From NCBI GenBank assembly GCA_027577595.1, contig JANBRJ010000028.1, positions 113,934-177,933 on the forward strand: a stretch of DNA of 64,000 bases, written 5' to 3'. Shown here in pieces: positions 42,022-52,196 of the stretch (the first letter of the stretch is position 1; each line of letters opens with the position of its first letter). Source of the stretch: Coemansia sp. RSA 487. Lineage: Eukaryota > Kickxellomycota > Kickxellomycetes > Kickxellales > Kickxellaceae. The notes beneath the pieces are model-generated. The model was not told where the DNA came from. It saw only the letters and a list, made by a program, of their open reading frames with translations, and made no database searches. The position numbers were made by a program, and so were the translations under genes.

Positions 42022-42160
42022 TCAATGTCGCAAGATATCCTCTAGCGGCTCTTCCAGATCACACTGCTGCTTCCCCTGTCTTCATACTAGGGTTTCTTTT
42101 AGTTTTCTATTCTCTCATTCCATAAACTCGAAAAAGTACTTCAACAAAGCCCCATGGGCA

Positions 42161-42694
42161 TCAGCTAGTTTTCTTAGAGTCTTTCTCGCCCTTGCGATGC
42201 TTGACAGAGCCGTCGGGTTCCTCAGCTGGGTATCCGTCAGGCACTTCGGCCTGCAAGAACACAAGCCCGACAGCAATAAGCGACGCGCCGCTCCACCACC
42301 TCAGCGACAGAGCGTCACCGAACAGCTGCACACCCAGCACTGCAGTTGCCGCAAAGTTGCTGACGGTCTGGACCATCATCACACGTGCTGTTGAGTCGCC
42401 ATATCGCAAGGCCTTTGTGAAGAAAAGCCACATCAAAAAGTTGCACACACCAACGAACCCGACCATCAGCACTCGCGATACCATGTCAACTGTGCGTGGG
42501 CTGGCTGCTGGAAAGACCTCGTGGACCGCCATCGATACGCCGGCCGTTTGCTCGCCACTCACTACCGCCAGCTTGGCGCCTACACTGCCGAGACTGGCAC
42601 ACACACCGCCGACAAACGCAAAGAAGCTGGACGCCGTCGGCATGTGCTTGCTAGAGTGCTGGCGTGCAACATGGTCGGGGCGTGTCTTGGGCAT
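42161..42694 (-). CDS. TMEM42-family EamA-like membrane protein
   Basis: The 177-residue product starts at ATG 42694. Four hydrophobic helices are visible: SSFFAFVGGVCASLGSVGAK, MVSRVLMVGFVGVCNFLMWLFF, VMMVQTVSNFAATAVLGVQLFG and WWSGASLIAVGLVFLQ. This is half the size of a drug/metabolite transporter and matches the small TMEM42 group, which has four or five helices and may work as a dimer. The conserved FF(T)KALRYGDSTARVM loop lies between helices two and three. The tail is charged (KHRKGEKDSKKTS). Substrate is unknown. It is 247 bp downstream of the next gene on the same strand. Confidence 0.75.
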   Translation of the reverse strand: MPKTRPDHVARQHSSKHMPTASSFFAFVGGVCASLGSVGAKLAVVSGEQTAGVSMAVHEVFPAASPRTVDMVSRVLMVGFVGVCNFLMWLFFTKALRYGDSTARVMMVQTVSNFAATAVLGVQLFGDALSLRWWSGASLIAVGLVFLQAEVPDGYPAEEPDGSVKHRKGEKDSKKTS

Positions 42695-42941
42695 TTATTT
42701 ACTTGTGAATTGCAAAAGAGAAGAAAGCAGGTCTTGCAGAAGTGAAAGAATAAAAGAGCTTGAACGGAATATCAAAAAGAAGAGCTGAGAAATATCAATC
42801 AGCAAGATGCAAAAATCCCACACACATGCCCAGTTTTTGCCAAAGTTACCATTTTTCCAAATAAACAAAAACAAATATAAAGAATGCGAAGATTGTATAT
42901 TAGATGCCAAAGATGCGGATGGAGGAGAGAGGGTGGGAAAG

Positions 42942-45158
42942 CTAGAGGGCGCACACAGCCGATACAGTGGTGCTTTGCTCAGCCGAAACATCCCTGGCAG
43001 CAAGAGCAGGCGATCTGGCTGCAGGATCGGACTCTGCATCCGCATCGAGTTTGGCCTCATCATCTTCAGAGTCTTCGTCCTCTTCCAGGATGCTGTCGAA
43101 GCGCGACGTCGGGTGTGCTGCTGGCGTTGGCGGCAGCGCAATCGACGGCGCTGCTACTGCGCTCGGCTCAGCAGCAGTAGCCAGCGCTGCCGCTGCTTCA
43201 GACGGAGCAGCAGGTTTGGGAGCAGGCGCAGATCCAGATTCTGATGCTGAAAGCGGTGGTGTGGGAACAGCAGCATGGCTGTCTTTGGGAGCAGGCTTGG
43301 CGTTACTGAGCTTGCGCATCGACTCGATCATATCCTGGAGCCGCCGCATCGCCAGAGTTTCAGAGCCTATCTGGTCGCTCGCGCCAGTTCCAGCAGCCTT
43401 CTCGTCCACCGCACTCATCGGGGTTACAAGTGATGGTGCTGCTGGTGCTGCTGATGATGATGGTGATGCTGCTGCTGTTGCTGCTGTGGAAGGCGACGCA
43501 GAGGCATTTGCCCCAGCCGATGCAGCCTGATCCTCGGCGCTTGGCTTCTGGAACATGATCGCTGGGATGCGGATCGTGTTGTTTGGGTCGACCGCAAGCC
43601 CTGCGCTAGACACAGAAGCTCTGCGGGATGCAAAGTACCCGCCGTTCGCAAACGACGTCCCAGGCTGTCCAGTTGACCCGTTTGACGACGTCCGTGACAA
43701 CGACGGCATATGCGGTGCAAGCACGTTCCCTGGCCGCGACTGTGACATCGAGATGCGCAGACCGGCAGTGCTGCTGTGTGTCAACACTGACTGGCTGCGC
43801 CCACGCGTTCCTGCCGCTAGTCCTACAATTGGTGCGCTGAGCGGTGGATTGTACATTCCTGCATGGTCCAGACTCACCGATGTCGCCGATGACAGCCGCC
43901 GCATCGGGTTTGGCGCAGTGTGGCTCTGCTGACTCTGACTGTGGCTCTGGTAGCCGACATTCTGCATCTGCGGCGAGAACGATCTTGCAGTCGAACGGAG
44001 CTGTGTCGACGTCATCGAGCGCTGACGGAAGGAGGGTGGCGCAACATTGTAAGTAGGGTGTGCGGGCGGCGGCTGGTACGCGTAGGGCGCTGGAGCGGGC
44101 GATGTGACAGACCGCGAATTCGCGTGCAGATGCGATGCCTGCGAATAGTAGGTAGACTGCGGCGCAGGCGACATTGGGGAGCTCAGGCCAAGCGGCATGT
44201 GTCCGTCGCCGTACGATACAGGGAATCGGGCACGCGGCAGCCCAAAGTGGCCCATTGATGAGCGGCGCTGCTGCACGTTGCTTGGCAGGAAGCGCGGCGC
44301 CCCGGCGTGGAACGCTGGGTGCACAGGGGGGTACTGGTGGTCGGAGCTGCTGTGGTCGTCGTTTGGCTGCGACCCAAAGTACACGCGTGCGCGTCCGTTC
44401 TCGCCAGGCACAATCATCGCCCCCGACAGCGGCCCACCGGTGGAGCTCCTGATATACTGCGGCGGAGACATTGGTCTTGGCGACGCGCTCTGCGGCGCCG
44501 TTGCTTGCGACAACGACGACGATGCCCGCGAGGACGCTGCGGTCTCGTTGACTGCCGACGCGTCTGGGTGCTGTCTTGTGGAGTTCTGTGCCTTGCCTCG
44601 GTTCCTTTGTCCCGTGCCTTTCTTCCCGCTATTCTCCCGCGTGTTGGTCGTGGTGGGCTGTGCTGTATGGCGACGTCCGCCGCCGCCCCTTGCCGATTGT
44701 TTACTGGGCGTGGCATCCCCATTGGCAGAGTCTGCGGCAGCTTCTGGTACTGCTACTGCTGATACTGGATTCTTCTGTTTCTTTGGTCTTCTCTTTGTGG
44801 ATTTCTTGCGGGATGCCAGGGGATTGTTGCTGGTGTTGTTGGCTGCTGAGTCGGCATCGCTGGATGGTGCAGTAGCAGGTTGTGTGGCGGTGGCTGTGGC
44901 CTCCTTGCGCCTATCCTGCGCTTTCTTGCCATCATTGCCATTGCCATTGCCATTGTTGTTGCTGCTGCTGGCGGATCCTTCCTGTCCATCAGTCTTGTTT
45001 TGGCGGTTCTTCTTGTGCCGCCCTCCTTTTACTGACCTTTGCTTGGCATCGCGTACGTTGCTCCTGTCGTTGAATGACGCGTTTGCTGATAGAGCAGGCG
45101 AGGCTGCGCGCGAGTTACTTGCGCTAGCAAGAAGTGGGAATGGTTGAGGAGCAGCCAT
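42942..45158 (-). CDS. Large disordered Ser/Ala/Pro-rich protein, function unknown
   Basis: The frame is open for 738 residues from ATG 45158 and its third codon positions are GC-rich like the neighbours, so it is very probably real. The first ~190 residues contain two basic clusters (GGRHKKNRQNK and RKKSTKRRPKKQK) separated by an N/G tract, resembling nuclear-localisation or RNA-binding patches. The middle is Y/H/P/Q-rich with several short motifs (SGAMIVPGENGRARVYFGS; RRSSMGHFGLPRARFPVS). Near residue 600 a short helix LAMRRLQDMIESMRKLSN is the only structured element I can see. The end is A/P/S-rich with an acidic patch (LEEDEDSEDDEAKLD). I recognise no domain. A role in RNA granules or as a kinase substrate is only a guess. 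Confidence 0.65.
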   Translation of the reverse strand: MAAPQPFPLLASASNSRAASPALSANASFNDRSNVRDAKQRSVKGGRHKKNRQNKTDGQEGSASSSNNNGNGNGNDGKKAQDRRKEATATATQPATAPSSDADSAANNTSNNPLASRKKSTKRRPKKQKNPVSAVAVPEAAADSANGDATPSKQSARGGGGRRHTAQPTTTNTRENSGKKGTGQRNRGKAQNSTRQHPDASAVNETAASSRASSSLSQATAPQSASPRPMSPPQYIRSSTGGPLSGAMIVPGENGRARVYFGSQPNDDHSSSDHQYPPVHPAFHAGAPRFLPSNVQQRRSSMGHFGLPRARFPVSYGDGHMPLGLSSPMSPAPQSTYYSQASHLHANSRSVTSPAPAPYAYQPPPAHPTYNVAPPSFRQRSMTSTQLRSTARSFSPQMQNVGYQSHSQSQQSHTAPNPMRRLSSATSVSLDHAGMYNPPLSAPIVGLAAGTRGRSQSVLTHSSTAGLRISMSQSRPGNVLAPHMPSLSRTSSNGSTGQPGTSFANGGYFASRRASVSSAGLAVDPNNTIRIPAIMFQKPSAEDQAASAGANASASPSTAATAAASPSSSAAPAAPSLVTPMSAVDEKAAGTGASDQIGSETLAMRRLQDMIESMRKLSNAKPAPKDSHAAVPTPPLSASESGSAPAPKPAAPSEAAAALATAAEPSAVAAPSIALPPTPAAHPTSRFDSILEEDEDSEDDEAKLDADAESDPAARSPALAARDVSAEQSTTVSAVCAL

Positions 45159-46171
45159 TCTCGTAGTACAGCAGTGTCAAATGAGAGATAAAAAGCGATA
45201 AGGTTGGAAATAGCGGATACCTTGGAGGAAAAGATGTTGTGGGCTTTAGCTGGCGTGGGTGTTGGACATAAACTACGCAAGTAATAAAAGAGGATCGAGA
45301 GGGGGGATCTTGTTTAGTTTAGTGAAGTTTTGTTTGTTTGTCACTCGGTCAAAGCAAGGTGTGTATGCGTTGTCGATAGAAAGGTAAATCGGTGTGAATC
45401 GGCCAGGCCAACCGTTGAGCAAAAGCAGAATAGAGAGTAATAAGGGGAGTGTAGAAAACGTGAATAGAAAGAGAGGGGGGAACCAGTTAAAGTATAAAGG
45501 GCAAACAGTCCGCCACAGCAACAAAAGCTTGGAGAATAAACGATGCAGTGTTCTTTATTAGAACAAAATAAAAGATAAAAAAGAAGTTGAAGAAAAGAAA
45601 GGGCGCACAAAACTGAAAGCTGAGTTTGTGCTGCTTTTTTTCCAGCGCTTTCAAAAGACATGACGTTTTGGGAATCACAGGCACGAGTTTATTGCCTTTT
45701 TGTTTACTTTTTTCAAACCCATCATGCAATTTTATTTTCTGCAAATCCTGCGCATACTCTTTTTCGAATTCCCACTTGCGGAAGCGGAGGAGCTATGGCG
45801 AAAATCGAATCCCAAGAAGTGATTTTCATGAACTGCAGTGTCTTTCGGCTGAGGAATATGAAGACAACTTTTTTCTTGTCACCTGCACCGAGTCCAAATA
45901 AAGAACGCTGCAAGTGTTGCTTTTTGCAGACAGAATTGACTTTTTTTTTCTCCTTCAGCATCAGCCTGACAGACCGTTTCCCATGCTCAGCTGAATGGTC
46001 CAGCCACACAAAGTTAATTTTCGGTTTTTTGTTTACTTGTGAAATTTCTCAAAGATATGCTCATTGTGTAGCAGGTTGCCTCTTTTTGAATTCCTGGTTG
46101 TTTTTGAAAGAGGCGAATGATTGCAAGTGCAGAAAAAGCCACAGTAGCCCAGAAAACATGCATTTTAGGCG
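45159..46171. other. 1-kb spacer, no gene seen
   Basis: This holds the 5' region of the disordered-protein gene and the 3' end of the siderophore synthetase gene. Several 80-170-codon ORFs on both strands are AT-rich, Phe/Cys/Leu-rich and overlap each other, so I do not call them. Confidence 0.5.
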
Positions 46172-48145
46172 TTAGAGCTGCTCATACTCGCTCCGGTAGT
46201 GCAGCAGATTTGGCACGTTTGTGTACAAGTAGTCGCGGTACAGCCCGCCCAATTTCATAGCGATGAAGCTCTTGAGTCTAACGGTGCTGCTCTCCATCCA
46301 CGCCGCGTACAGCTCCGAGTCCGCAGGCGCCGCGCGCGCCAGCTCCTCGCGCACGATCGCCCAGCCGCTGCCCGAGTAGTGCAATCCCAGCGCACGGACC
46401 AAGCGGTTGATATGGCACTGGATCAGCGTGTGGTACGCCACATCATAGACCTCGTCCATCGTGCGCGCTGTCGTGCTGTTTCCCGGCAGCATGGGGAGCT
46501 CGTGCCCAGTCGACCTCCGGAACGTCTCTGGGTGCACCATGACTCCGCCAAAGTCACGGATGACAAACCCAAGGACTCGCCCAGATGCAACGTCAACGCG
46601 CACCAGCGTGTTCTGCTGGTGCGCCTCGAAAGCAAACCCGTGCGCCAGAATCGGAGGCAAAAACGCTGCAAACAGCAGCCGCACGTATGTGCGCAGAAAC
46701 GCTTGCGCCTTGTCTTCTGTGTCCAGCTCCCATTGCTCCTGAACGACGCTTGTCCCGTGCGCATTGCGCTCCGTCAGCGCTGCCGCCACAATCGCACGCT
46801 CCTCGCGTGTGCCGCAGAGCGCCTGCGTGTTGTGCCGCACAATGCATGCCAGGTACTTTGCCATCTCGTGGTCGCGCACGATTGCGCTGGCCGGCTCACC
46901 AGCAACAAGCAGCACATTCTGCCGTTCATCCTCCGCACCTCTGTCTAGTATCAGCGGCAATAGCGGCGTCAGACGCGGGCCAAGGTGTGCAGACCACGGG
47001 CTCACTGTGCGCAACGCTGACGATGTCTTGACACCCAGAGGAAGCTTTATATCAAGTCCGCTTCCCTCCAGCGCCTGCGGAGACACTGTGCGCAATGAAG
47101 CTTGTGCCTCTGCAGGCGCAGCAAACGGCAGCTCGCGTGCAAATGGGAAAAGCGTCTTGACTGCCGGCAAATGCAGCTCGTGTACAGGTACAACAACCTC
47201 GTTGTCCAGATCAACGCAGTCCAAAAGACGCTTGGCATCGCTAGACACGCTCTCGCTGCCCGATTGCTCCTGATCCATCTGAATGCTGTGCGCCGCCTCA
47301 AACAGTGGCATTAGAAGCGCATTGTAGTCACCAGCTGTGTCCGCCCGATCGCGCGACACTGCAACAAACCGCAGTTCTATGTGGTGCAGCTCCGCACTTG
47401 GCAGGAGCGGCTGCAATGGCGGCACTGCGTACCTGGACCGGTGCATCGGGTGTGTTGCATGGCCCTCGACGATCGACTGCTCCCACTCAATTGCCGACGA
47501 CTGCAGCGTCACCGCGGGCCGATCCTTGCGATACGCAAATGCATGCATCTGGTGCGTCATTGAGCTCTCCAGCTCATCACGGAGCCCACACACCACGTCC
47601 TGATCCAGCTTGTTCCACTCGGCCATCTGCTTCAGAAGCTCCAGCGGTGATGTCACTACCGTGCCCATCCACTTGCCTTGCTCCAGATCAACAGCGCTGG
47701 TACGCCACACCCATACGCCCAGATCTTCGGGATCCAGCATCCGCACATGTCGTACGTTGTTCCACCGCGAATCCGATGCCTCGTCGACTATTGGACGGTG
47801 CCGCAGCTGGAACACCAGCGACCCGGCAGACCATATCTCGCCGTTCGTCATCGGTGGGTAGCAGCACAGTGAGCTAGACACAAGGAGAAAGCTTGCATCC
47901 GGCGTCTCCGGGCAGCTGACGTACCATCCGCAGACAAGCTGCTCGTTCACCAAACATGTCAGCAACCGTGACATCGTTGCAAAGCAGGTGCGGTGATACA
48001 CGCCGTGATCTGTCTTTGGTAGGGCAAACGGACATGACTCGCATTCCCTCAGCGCTCTGACCAGTCCGGCAGGGACATTGAGCAATACCGTTTGCTGTTG
48101 TCTCCCCTCAACATCACCAGATAATACTGCTGTGATATTGCTCAT
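46172..48145 (-). CDS. NRPS-independent siderophore (NIS) synthetase, IucA/IucC family
   Basis: NIS synthetases adenylate a carboxylate such as citrate and join it to an amine or alcohol to make siderophores, for example rhizoferrin in Mucorales. The 657-residue product from ATG 48145 covers the full family. The N-terminal ATP-binding motif is VEGHATHPMHRSRYA (about 225-238), close to the family GHxxHPxxKxR. KLPLGVKTSSALRTVSP lies near 365-380. The C-terminal fold has HGFAFEAHQQNTLVRVD (about 500-515) and FVIRDFGG (about 533), which hold the catalytic His and acidic residues. The end carries the ferric-iron-reductase-like FIAMKLGGLYRDYLY. Cytosolic localisation is expected. No transporter or diamine enzyme is adjacent. 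Product could be rhizoferrin-like; this is inference. Presence in a fungus suggests ancient bacterial acquisition. Confidence 0.88.
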   Translation of the reverse strand: MSNITAVLSGDVEGRQQQTVLLNVPAGLVRALRECESCPFALPKTDHGVYHRTCFATMSRLLTCLVNEQLVCGWYVSCPETPDASFLLVSSSLCCYPPMTNGEIWSAGSLVFQLRHRPIVDEASDSRWNNVRHVRMLDPEDLGVWVWRTSAVDLEQGKWMGTVVTSPLELLKQMAEWNKLDQDVVCGLRDELESSMTHQMHAFAYRKDRPAVTLQSSAIEWEQSIVEGHATHPMHRSRYAVPPLQPLLPSAELHHIELRFVAVSRDRADTAGDYNALLMPLFEAAHSIQMDQEQSGSESVSSDAKRLLDCVDLDNEVVVPVHELHLPAVKTLFPFARELPFAAPAEAQASLRTVSPQALEGSGLDIKLPLGVKTSSALRTVSPWSAHLGPRLTPLLPLILDRGAEDERQNVLLVAGEPASAIVRDHEMAKYLACIVRHNTQALCGTREERAIVAAALTERNAHGTSVVQEQWELDTEDKAQAFLRTYVRLLFAAFLPPILAHGFAFEAHQQNTLVRVDVASGRVLGFVIRDFGGVMVHPETFRRSTGHELPMLPGNSTTARTMDEVYDVAYHTLIQCHINRLVRALGLHYSGSGWAIVREELARAAPADSELYAAWMESSTVRLKSFIAMKLGGLYRDYLYTNVPNLLHYRSEYEQL

Positions 48146-49600
48146 TTTGACGTATATAGTTGTAAACCCCCGGCGACGCTCTTACCACTCTTACCACCAC
48201 ATCCAGATCCCTGTGCTGCAGAATCTCTTCCCCCTTGATGTAATACAAAAGCAGTTGTATTGATTCGAGCAAGATGCACTAGGTGGTGTTTTGAAGCCGA
48301 TAAGAAGCAAATTGTGAGTTGGCAGCGTTGAAAGAAAAAAGAAAGAGAAAAAAGAAGGAAAGCACGAATGGTAATGCCAAGAAAGTCAGTCTTCCAGATA
48401 AAGGAAAAAAACCGTCCCTTTCTTTGATTTTCCGATGTTGACTACCGTTTGGGCATTTGATTTGCTCTTCTTTCCCTGCGTGTGCTAGTTTATTCGCCAG
48501 TAAAGAACTGTAAGGAAGACGCGATCTGGTACCACAATCTTTTTTTCACTTGATAAGAACAAACAGGACAGATTGAATACGAAGTTTTTTTTGGACATTT
48601 CGCTGCAAAAATTGATTTGTAATCAAAAGAAGCGCAGCCATATATTGCCTTTTGTGCATATCTGCATGCATTAATCTGAGTGTTAGATTCCCAAAGTCTA
48701 TGATCTCTGTTTATAGCTTTGATCTGGATTCTAAATTTTGCGGTCAGCAGAAAAGCGGTTGTGAATTTTTGGGATAAGGGGAGGAACGGATCTTCCGGAC
48801 CTGAGCCCAGCACGACAGCGGAATGATGTGGTGCTGATAACGATAACAGTGATCGCCAAACAAAACAGACCGACCCCCTACAACGGCTACGGCAGTCAAC
48901 CGACGAATAGCAGCGCAGGAACGCATGAGTTTAGTCGCAGGAAAAAAGGCACAACCAGATAAGAAAAAAAAAGTGTATGGTGCGGAAAGTTATTCTCCGA
49001 GCGTCATCATGAAGAGCCTGGCATTGTTCTTTGTGTTTCCAAATCTCCAAAAAAAAGAACAGCAGCAACAGATGTCTAACGAAAACAGAAACGGTATGGA
49101 TGACCTGTGGGAAAAGTGCGTGGGCAAGCAGCTGCCAAAATAATCTTACATGCGCATACAGCAAAATATTTGTTGAATGAGCAAGACTTTTCACTCTATC
49201 ATCTGCGCACGGGCACTCAAATGGAGACTGTCTGATAAAGCATAATTGAAAACTGCACTCAGCAATGGCAGGATTCTCCTCGTCACCACCCACCATCCTT
49301 TTTAAAAAACGCCTGGGAAAGTCCCTCCTTCTCCCTCTTTGTCTGGATTTCGCTCTTTCTTCCTTTTCTACTTCCAATCCTCCATTTTTCTTTCATCCTT
49401 TCTTTTTCTGCTACTATATTCATAAGAGCCCTTTACTATCTTTGCTTATTTTTCATACTTTACCTTTTTCTAGCTCCTCTGTACTGGTGCGCTGGCGTAA
49501 GAAGAAAAAAGGACACTCTAACAGAACACTCTCCCCAAGCTTTTAAGGTAACCTCGGCAGGAAAGGCCTCCACCTCCATTTCTTTTGTTATATTATCTGA
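48146..49600. promoter_or_regulatory. Divergent region between the siderophore synthetase and ZWF1
   Basis: About 1.45 kb contains both promoters. I see no clear HGATAR-type cluster that would mark an iron-responsive GATA factor site, though single GATAA/TTATC words occur. The last 300 bp before ZWF1 are pyrimidine-rich. An ATG-led 72-codon ORF at 48925-49143 (Lys/Gln-rich) has no further support. Confidence 0.4.
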
Positions 49601-51133
49601 ATGTCTCTGAGCTGCAGACTTGACGATGCTGCGACGCACGACGTGCTGACCACCATTGTGGTGTTTGGTGCGTCGGGTGATCTTGCCAAGAAGAAGACGT
49701 ACCCCGCTCTGTTCCACCTCTTCCAGCAGGGGCTGCTTCCCAAGCGCACCCGCATTCTCGGGTACGCACGCACACAGATGGCCCGCGACCAGTTCACCAG
49801 ACGGGTGACGTCGTTCTTCAAAAAGGATGACCCGCAGGCCGACATTGACAACTTTCTCAAGATATGCGAGTACGTCAGCGGCAAATACGATGTGGCGGAG
49901 GACTTTAAGCGGCTCCGGAGCGAGATCGACGCCAACGAAAAGGCGATGAACAAGCAGGACCGCGACGAGCGGGTGCACATCTACTACCTTGCGCTGCCGC
50001 CATCGGTGTTCGTGTCGGTAGGCACGCAGATCAAGGAAAACGTGTACGATGGGTCGTGCACGAACCGTGTGGTCATCGAAAAGCCCTTTGGCCACGATCT
50101 TGACTCGAGCCGCGTGCTGAGCGAGAAAATCGGCGCGCTGTTTGCCGAGGACGAGATATACCGCATCGACCACTATCTGGGCAAGGAGATGGTCAAGAAC
50201 ATTCTTGCGCTGCGGTTCGCCAACGTCTTTTACGAGACTGTGTGGAACCGCCATTACATTGACAACATCCAGATCACATTCAAGGAGCCGTTTGGCACCG
50301 AGGGCCGCGGCGGGTACTTTGATGAGTTTGGGATCATCCGCGACGTCATGCAGAACCACATGCTGCAGGTGCTGAGCATCGTGGCGATGAACCAGCCCAA
50401 GTCGCTGCGGTCGGAGGATATCCGCGACTGCAAGACACAGGTGCTCCAGCGGATCCTGCCGATCCAGCTCGAGGACACACTGCTTGGGCAGTATGTCCGC
50501 TCTGGCGACGGAAGCAAGCCTGGGTACAAGGACGACGACACCGTGCCCAAGGACTCGATTACGCCGACATATGCACAGTCGGTGCTGCATGTCGACAACA
50601 GCAGATGGCGCGGCGTGCCGTGGGTGCTAAAGGCTGGCAAGGCACTGGACGAGGCAAAGATGGCGATCCGCATCCAGTTCAAGGACATGCCGAACGCGCT
50701 GTTCCCCAACTTAGCGCGCAACGAGCTTGTCATCGAGGTCAGCCCGAAGGAGTCGGTGTACATCAAGACAATCGTCAAGGAGCCTGGTCTGTCGACAAAC
50801 CTGGCAATGTCCGAGCTCGACCTGTCGTACCACAAGCGCTACCAGGACATCAAGATCCCCGATGCATACGCGACGCTGATCCTCGATGTGCTCAACGGCG
50901 ACCACTCCAACTTTGTGCGCAGCGACGAGCTGGACGAGGCGTGGCGCATTTTTACGCCGCTGCTACACCATATCGACAAGGAGCAGGTGGTCCCGCTGCC
51001 TTACGAGTACGGGTCGCGTGGCCCCAAGGGCGTTGATGAGTTTCCTACCGAACGGGCTGGCTACAAGCGCACGGCACGAGAGTACCACTGGCAGCCAAAG
51101 TCCGCCATGTCTGGCGGCAGCGGCAAGCTGTGA
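49601..51133 (+). CDS. ZWF1: Glucose-6-phosphate 1-dehydrogenase
   Basis: This cytosolic enzyme oxidises glucose-6-phosphate with NADP+, the first step of the oxidative pentose phosphate pathway and a main NADPH source. The 510-residue product has the NADP-binding signature VVFGASGDLAKKKTYPALF (about 20-38). The substrate-binding and active-site motif RIDHYLGKEMV lies near 186, followed by FANVFYETVWNRHYIDNIQI. FKEPFGTEGRGGYFDEFGIIRD forms the core, and a conserved C-terminal WRIFTPLLHHID is present. Length equals the usual 490-515. The gene is very GC-rich in third positions, which fits high expression. No anomaly is visible. Confidence 0.97.
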   Translation: MSLSCRLDDAATHDVLTTIVVFGASGDLAKKKTYPALFHLFQQGLLPKRTRILGYARTQMARDQFTRRVTSFFKKDDPQADIDNFLKICEYVSGKYDVAEDFKRLRSEIDANEKAMNKQDRDERVHIYYLALPPSVFVSVGTQIKENVYDGSCTNRVVIEKPFGHDLDSSRVLSEKIGALFAEDEIYRIDHYLGKEMVKNILALRFANVFYETVWNRHYIDNIQITFKEPFGTEGRGGYFDEFGIIRDVMQNHMLQVLSIVAMNQPKSLRSEDIRDCKTQVLQRILPIQLEDTLLGQYVRSGDGSKPGYKDDDTVPKDSITPTYAQSVLHVDNSRWRGVPWVLKAGKALDEAKMAIRIQFKDMPNALFPNLARNELVIEVSPKESVYIKTIVKEPGLSTNLAMSELDLSYHKRYQDIKIPDAYATLILDVLNGDHSNFVRSDELDEAWRIFTPLLHHIDKEQVVPLPYEYGSRGPKGVDEFPTERAGYKRTAREYHWQPKSAMSGGSGKL

Positions 51134-52196
51134 GCACACAACCTCAAGCGGATCGAAGGCGATTTTTGGATCTATCTCTTCAGATCATTTCATTAAACCT
51201 CTTTTTCCTTTTATGTACTCATTAAATGGAATGTTCCGCTTCGTTCTGTTGCAGATTCATGGTGAAGGTTGGCAGAAGATGCTTCAGCTAAAGCAATACG
51301 CGTTCGTGTGCATGCAAATGCAAACCGGAAATTGTTCGTTAATTTATGTCTTGGGATGATCGTCATTTGTGGAAAAAAAAAATGAACCTGAAAATGTATG
51401 ATTCGCAGGTACATGGCCGAAAAGGGAAGTGTCCCTGAAAAAAATTCTAAAGGTGCGGATAACATAAAAGAAGAAAAAAAGGCGGAGTGTCAAACTGCAA
51501 TTGACAATGCACTCAATGGGCTCTTTTCATTCACAACTGCAATTAAACGATAATCATTCTATTGCTAATGCAACAAGGCGCAAGGATTTAATGGTGACAC
51601 TGGGACAAGTAAAAATAACATATTGTCAACATACATGCATGTCAGATGAAGAGTGACAAGAGCGCCGGCGGGTCGGTTGGATTGGGCGTTGGCCTCCACA
51701 GTCGCCTCTCTTTACTGTTTACATGTTTTGTTTTTCAATTGTTTGGAGCAACAACAACAAAAAAAAGGGCGAGACAGGGGCGCCAAGTTCTCCGGAAACA
51801 AAACTCGAAGCGCCCACACATGTTCTTATAAAAAGAAAACCACTTTGTTCGTCCGTTTCTCCACTTGTGCAGATTCTTGCAACCCTGTTTTTTTTCCTTC
51901 TATCATTCTTTTTAATTTAGGAGCGGCAGTAGTAGTGTTCTCTGTTTTTATTGTAGGAATCCTGCGTTCTTTCGCTTTATTTTTTGTTCCTTTTATCAAT
52001 CATTTCTTTTTCTTTTTTACTTTCTTATTTTCTCCGTTGCTGCGTCCACCGTCTTCGTTGCTGGTTGCTTCCTCCCCTTCCCCCATCCATAGATAGCCAA
52101 CTGGGTTTGAAAAGGAGTGCTGGCTGTTACACTCACCACTCCCTTATCACAATTCATTTCTATATCGCTGAATAACGAAGGAAAATCAGGAAAACG
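51134..52196 (+). other. Spacer and probable leader or first exon of the zinc-finger gene
   Basis: After ZWF1 the DNA is AT-rich. From ATG 51646 a short GC-rich stretch (MKSDKSAGGSVGLG) looks coding and could be a first exon. From 51720 to 52190 the sequence becomes T-rich with several acceptor-like sites (TTTTTATTGTAG; AAAATCAG), as expected for an intron or long leader. I could not find a consensus donor. Confidence 0.35.

Noticed and set aside
43024-45147. Long plus-strand ORFs (187 and 316 codons) opposite the disordered-protein gene
   Set aside because: High GC removes stops on the opposite strand. Composition is Arg/Cys/Leu-rich and unnatural, and the minus frame is much longer and starts with ATG.
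46199-47877. Several plus-strand ORFs opposite the siderophore synthetase
   Set aside because: Arg/Cys/Ser-rich shadows of GC-rich coding sequence, without domains.
49460-50590. 376-codon minus-strand ORF opposite ZWF1
   Set aside because: It is the mirror of a strongly biased GC3 coding sequence. The plus strand encodes a textbook glucose-6-phosphate dehydrogenase.
46172-51133. A siderophore biosynthesis gene cluster including ZWF1
   Set aside because: Only the synthetase fits. ZWF1 is a general housekeeping gene, and no transporter, decarboxylase or reductase lies nearby.
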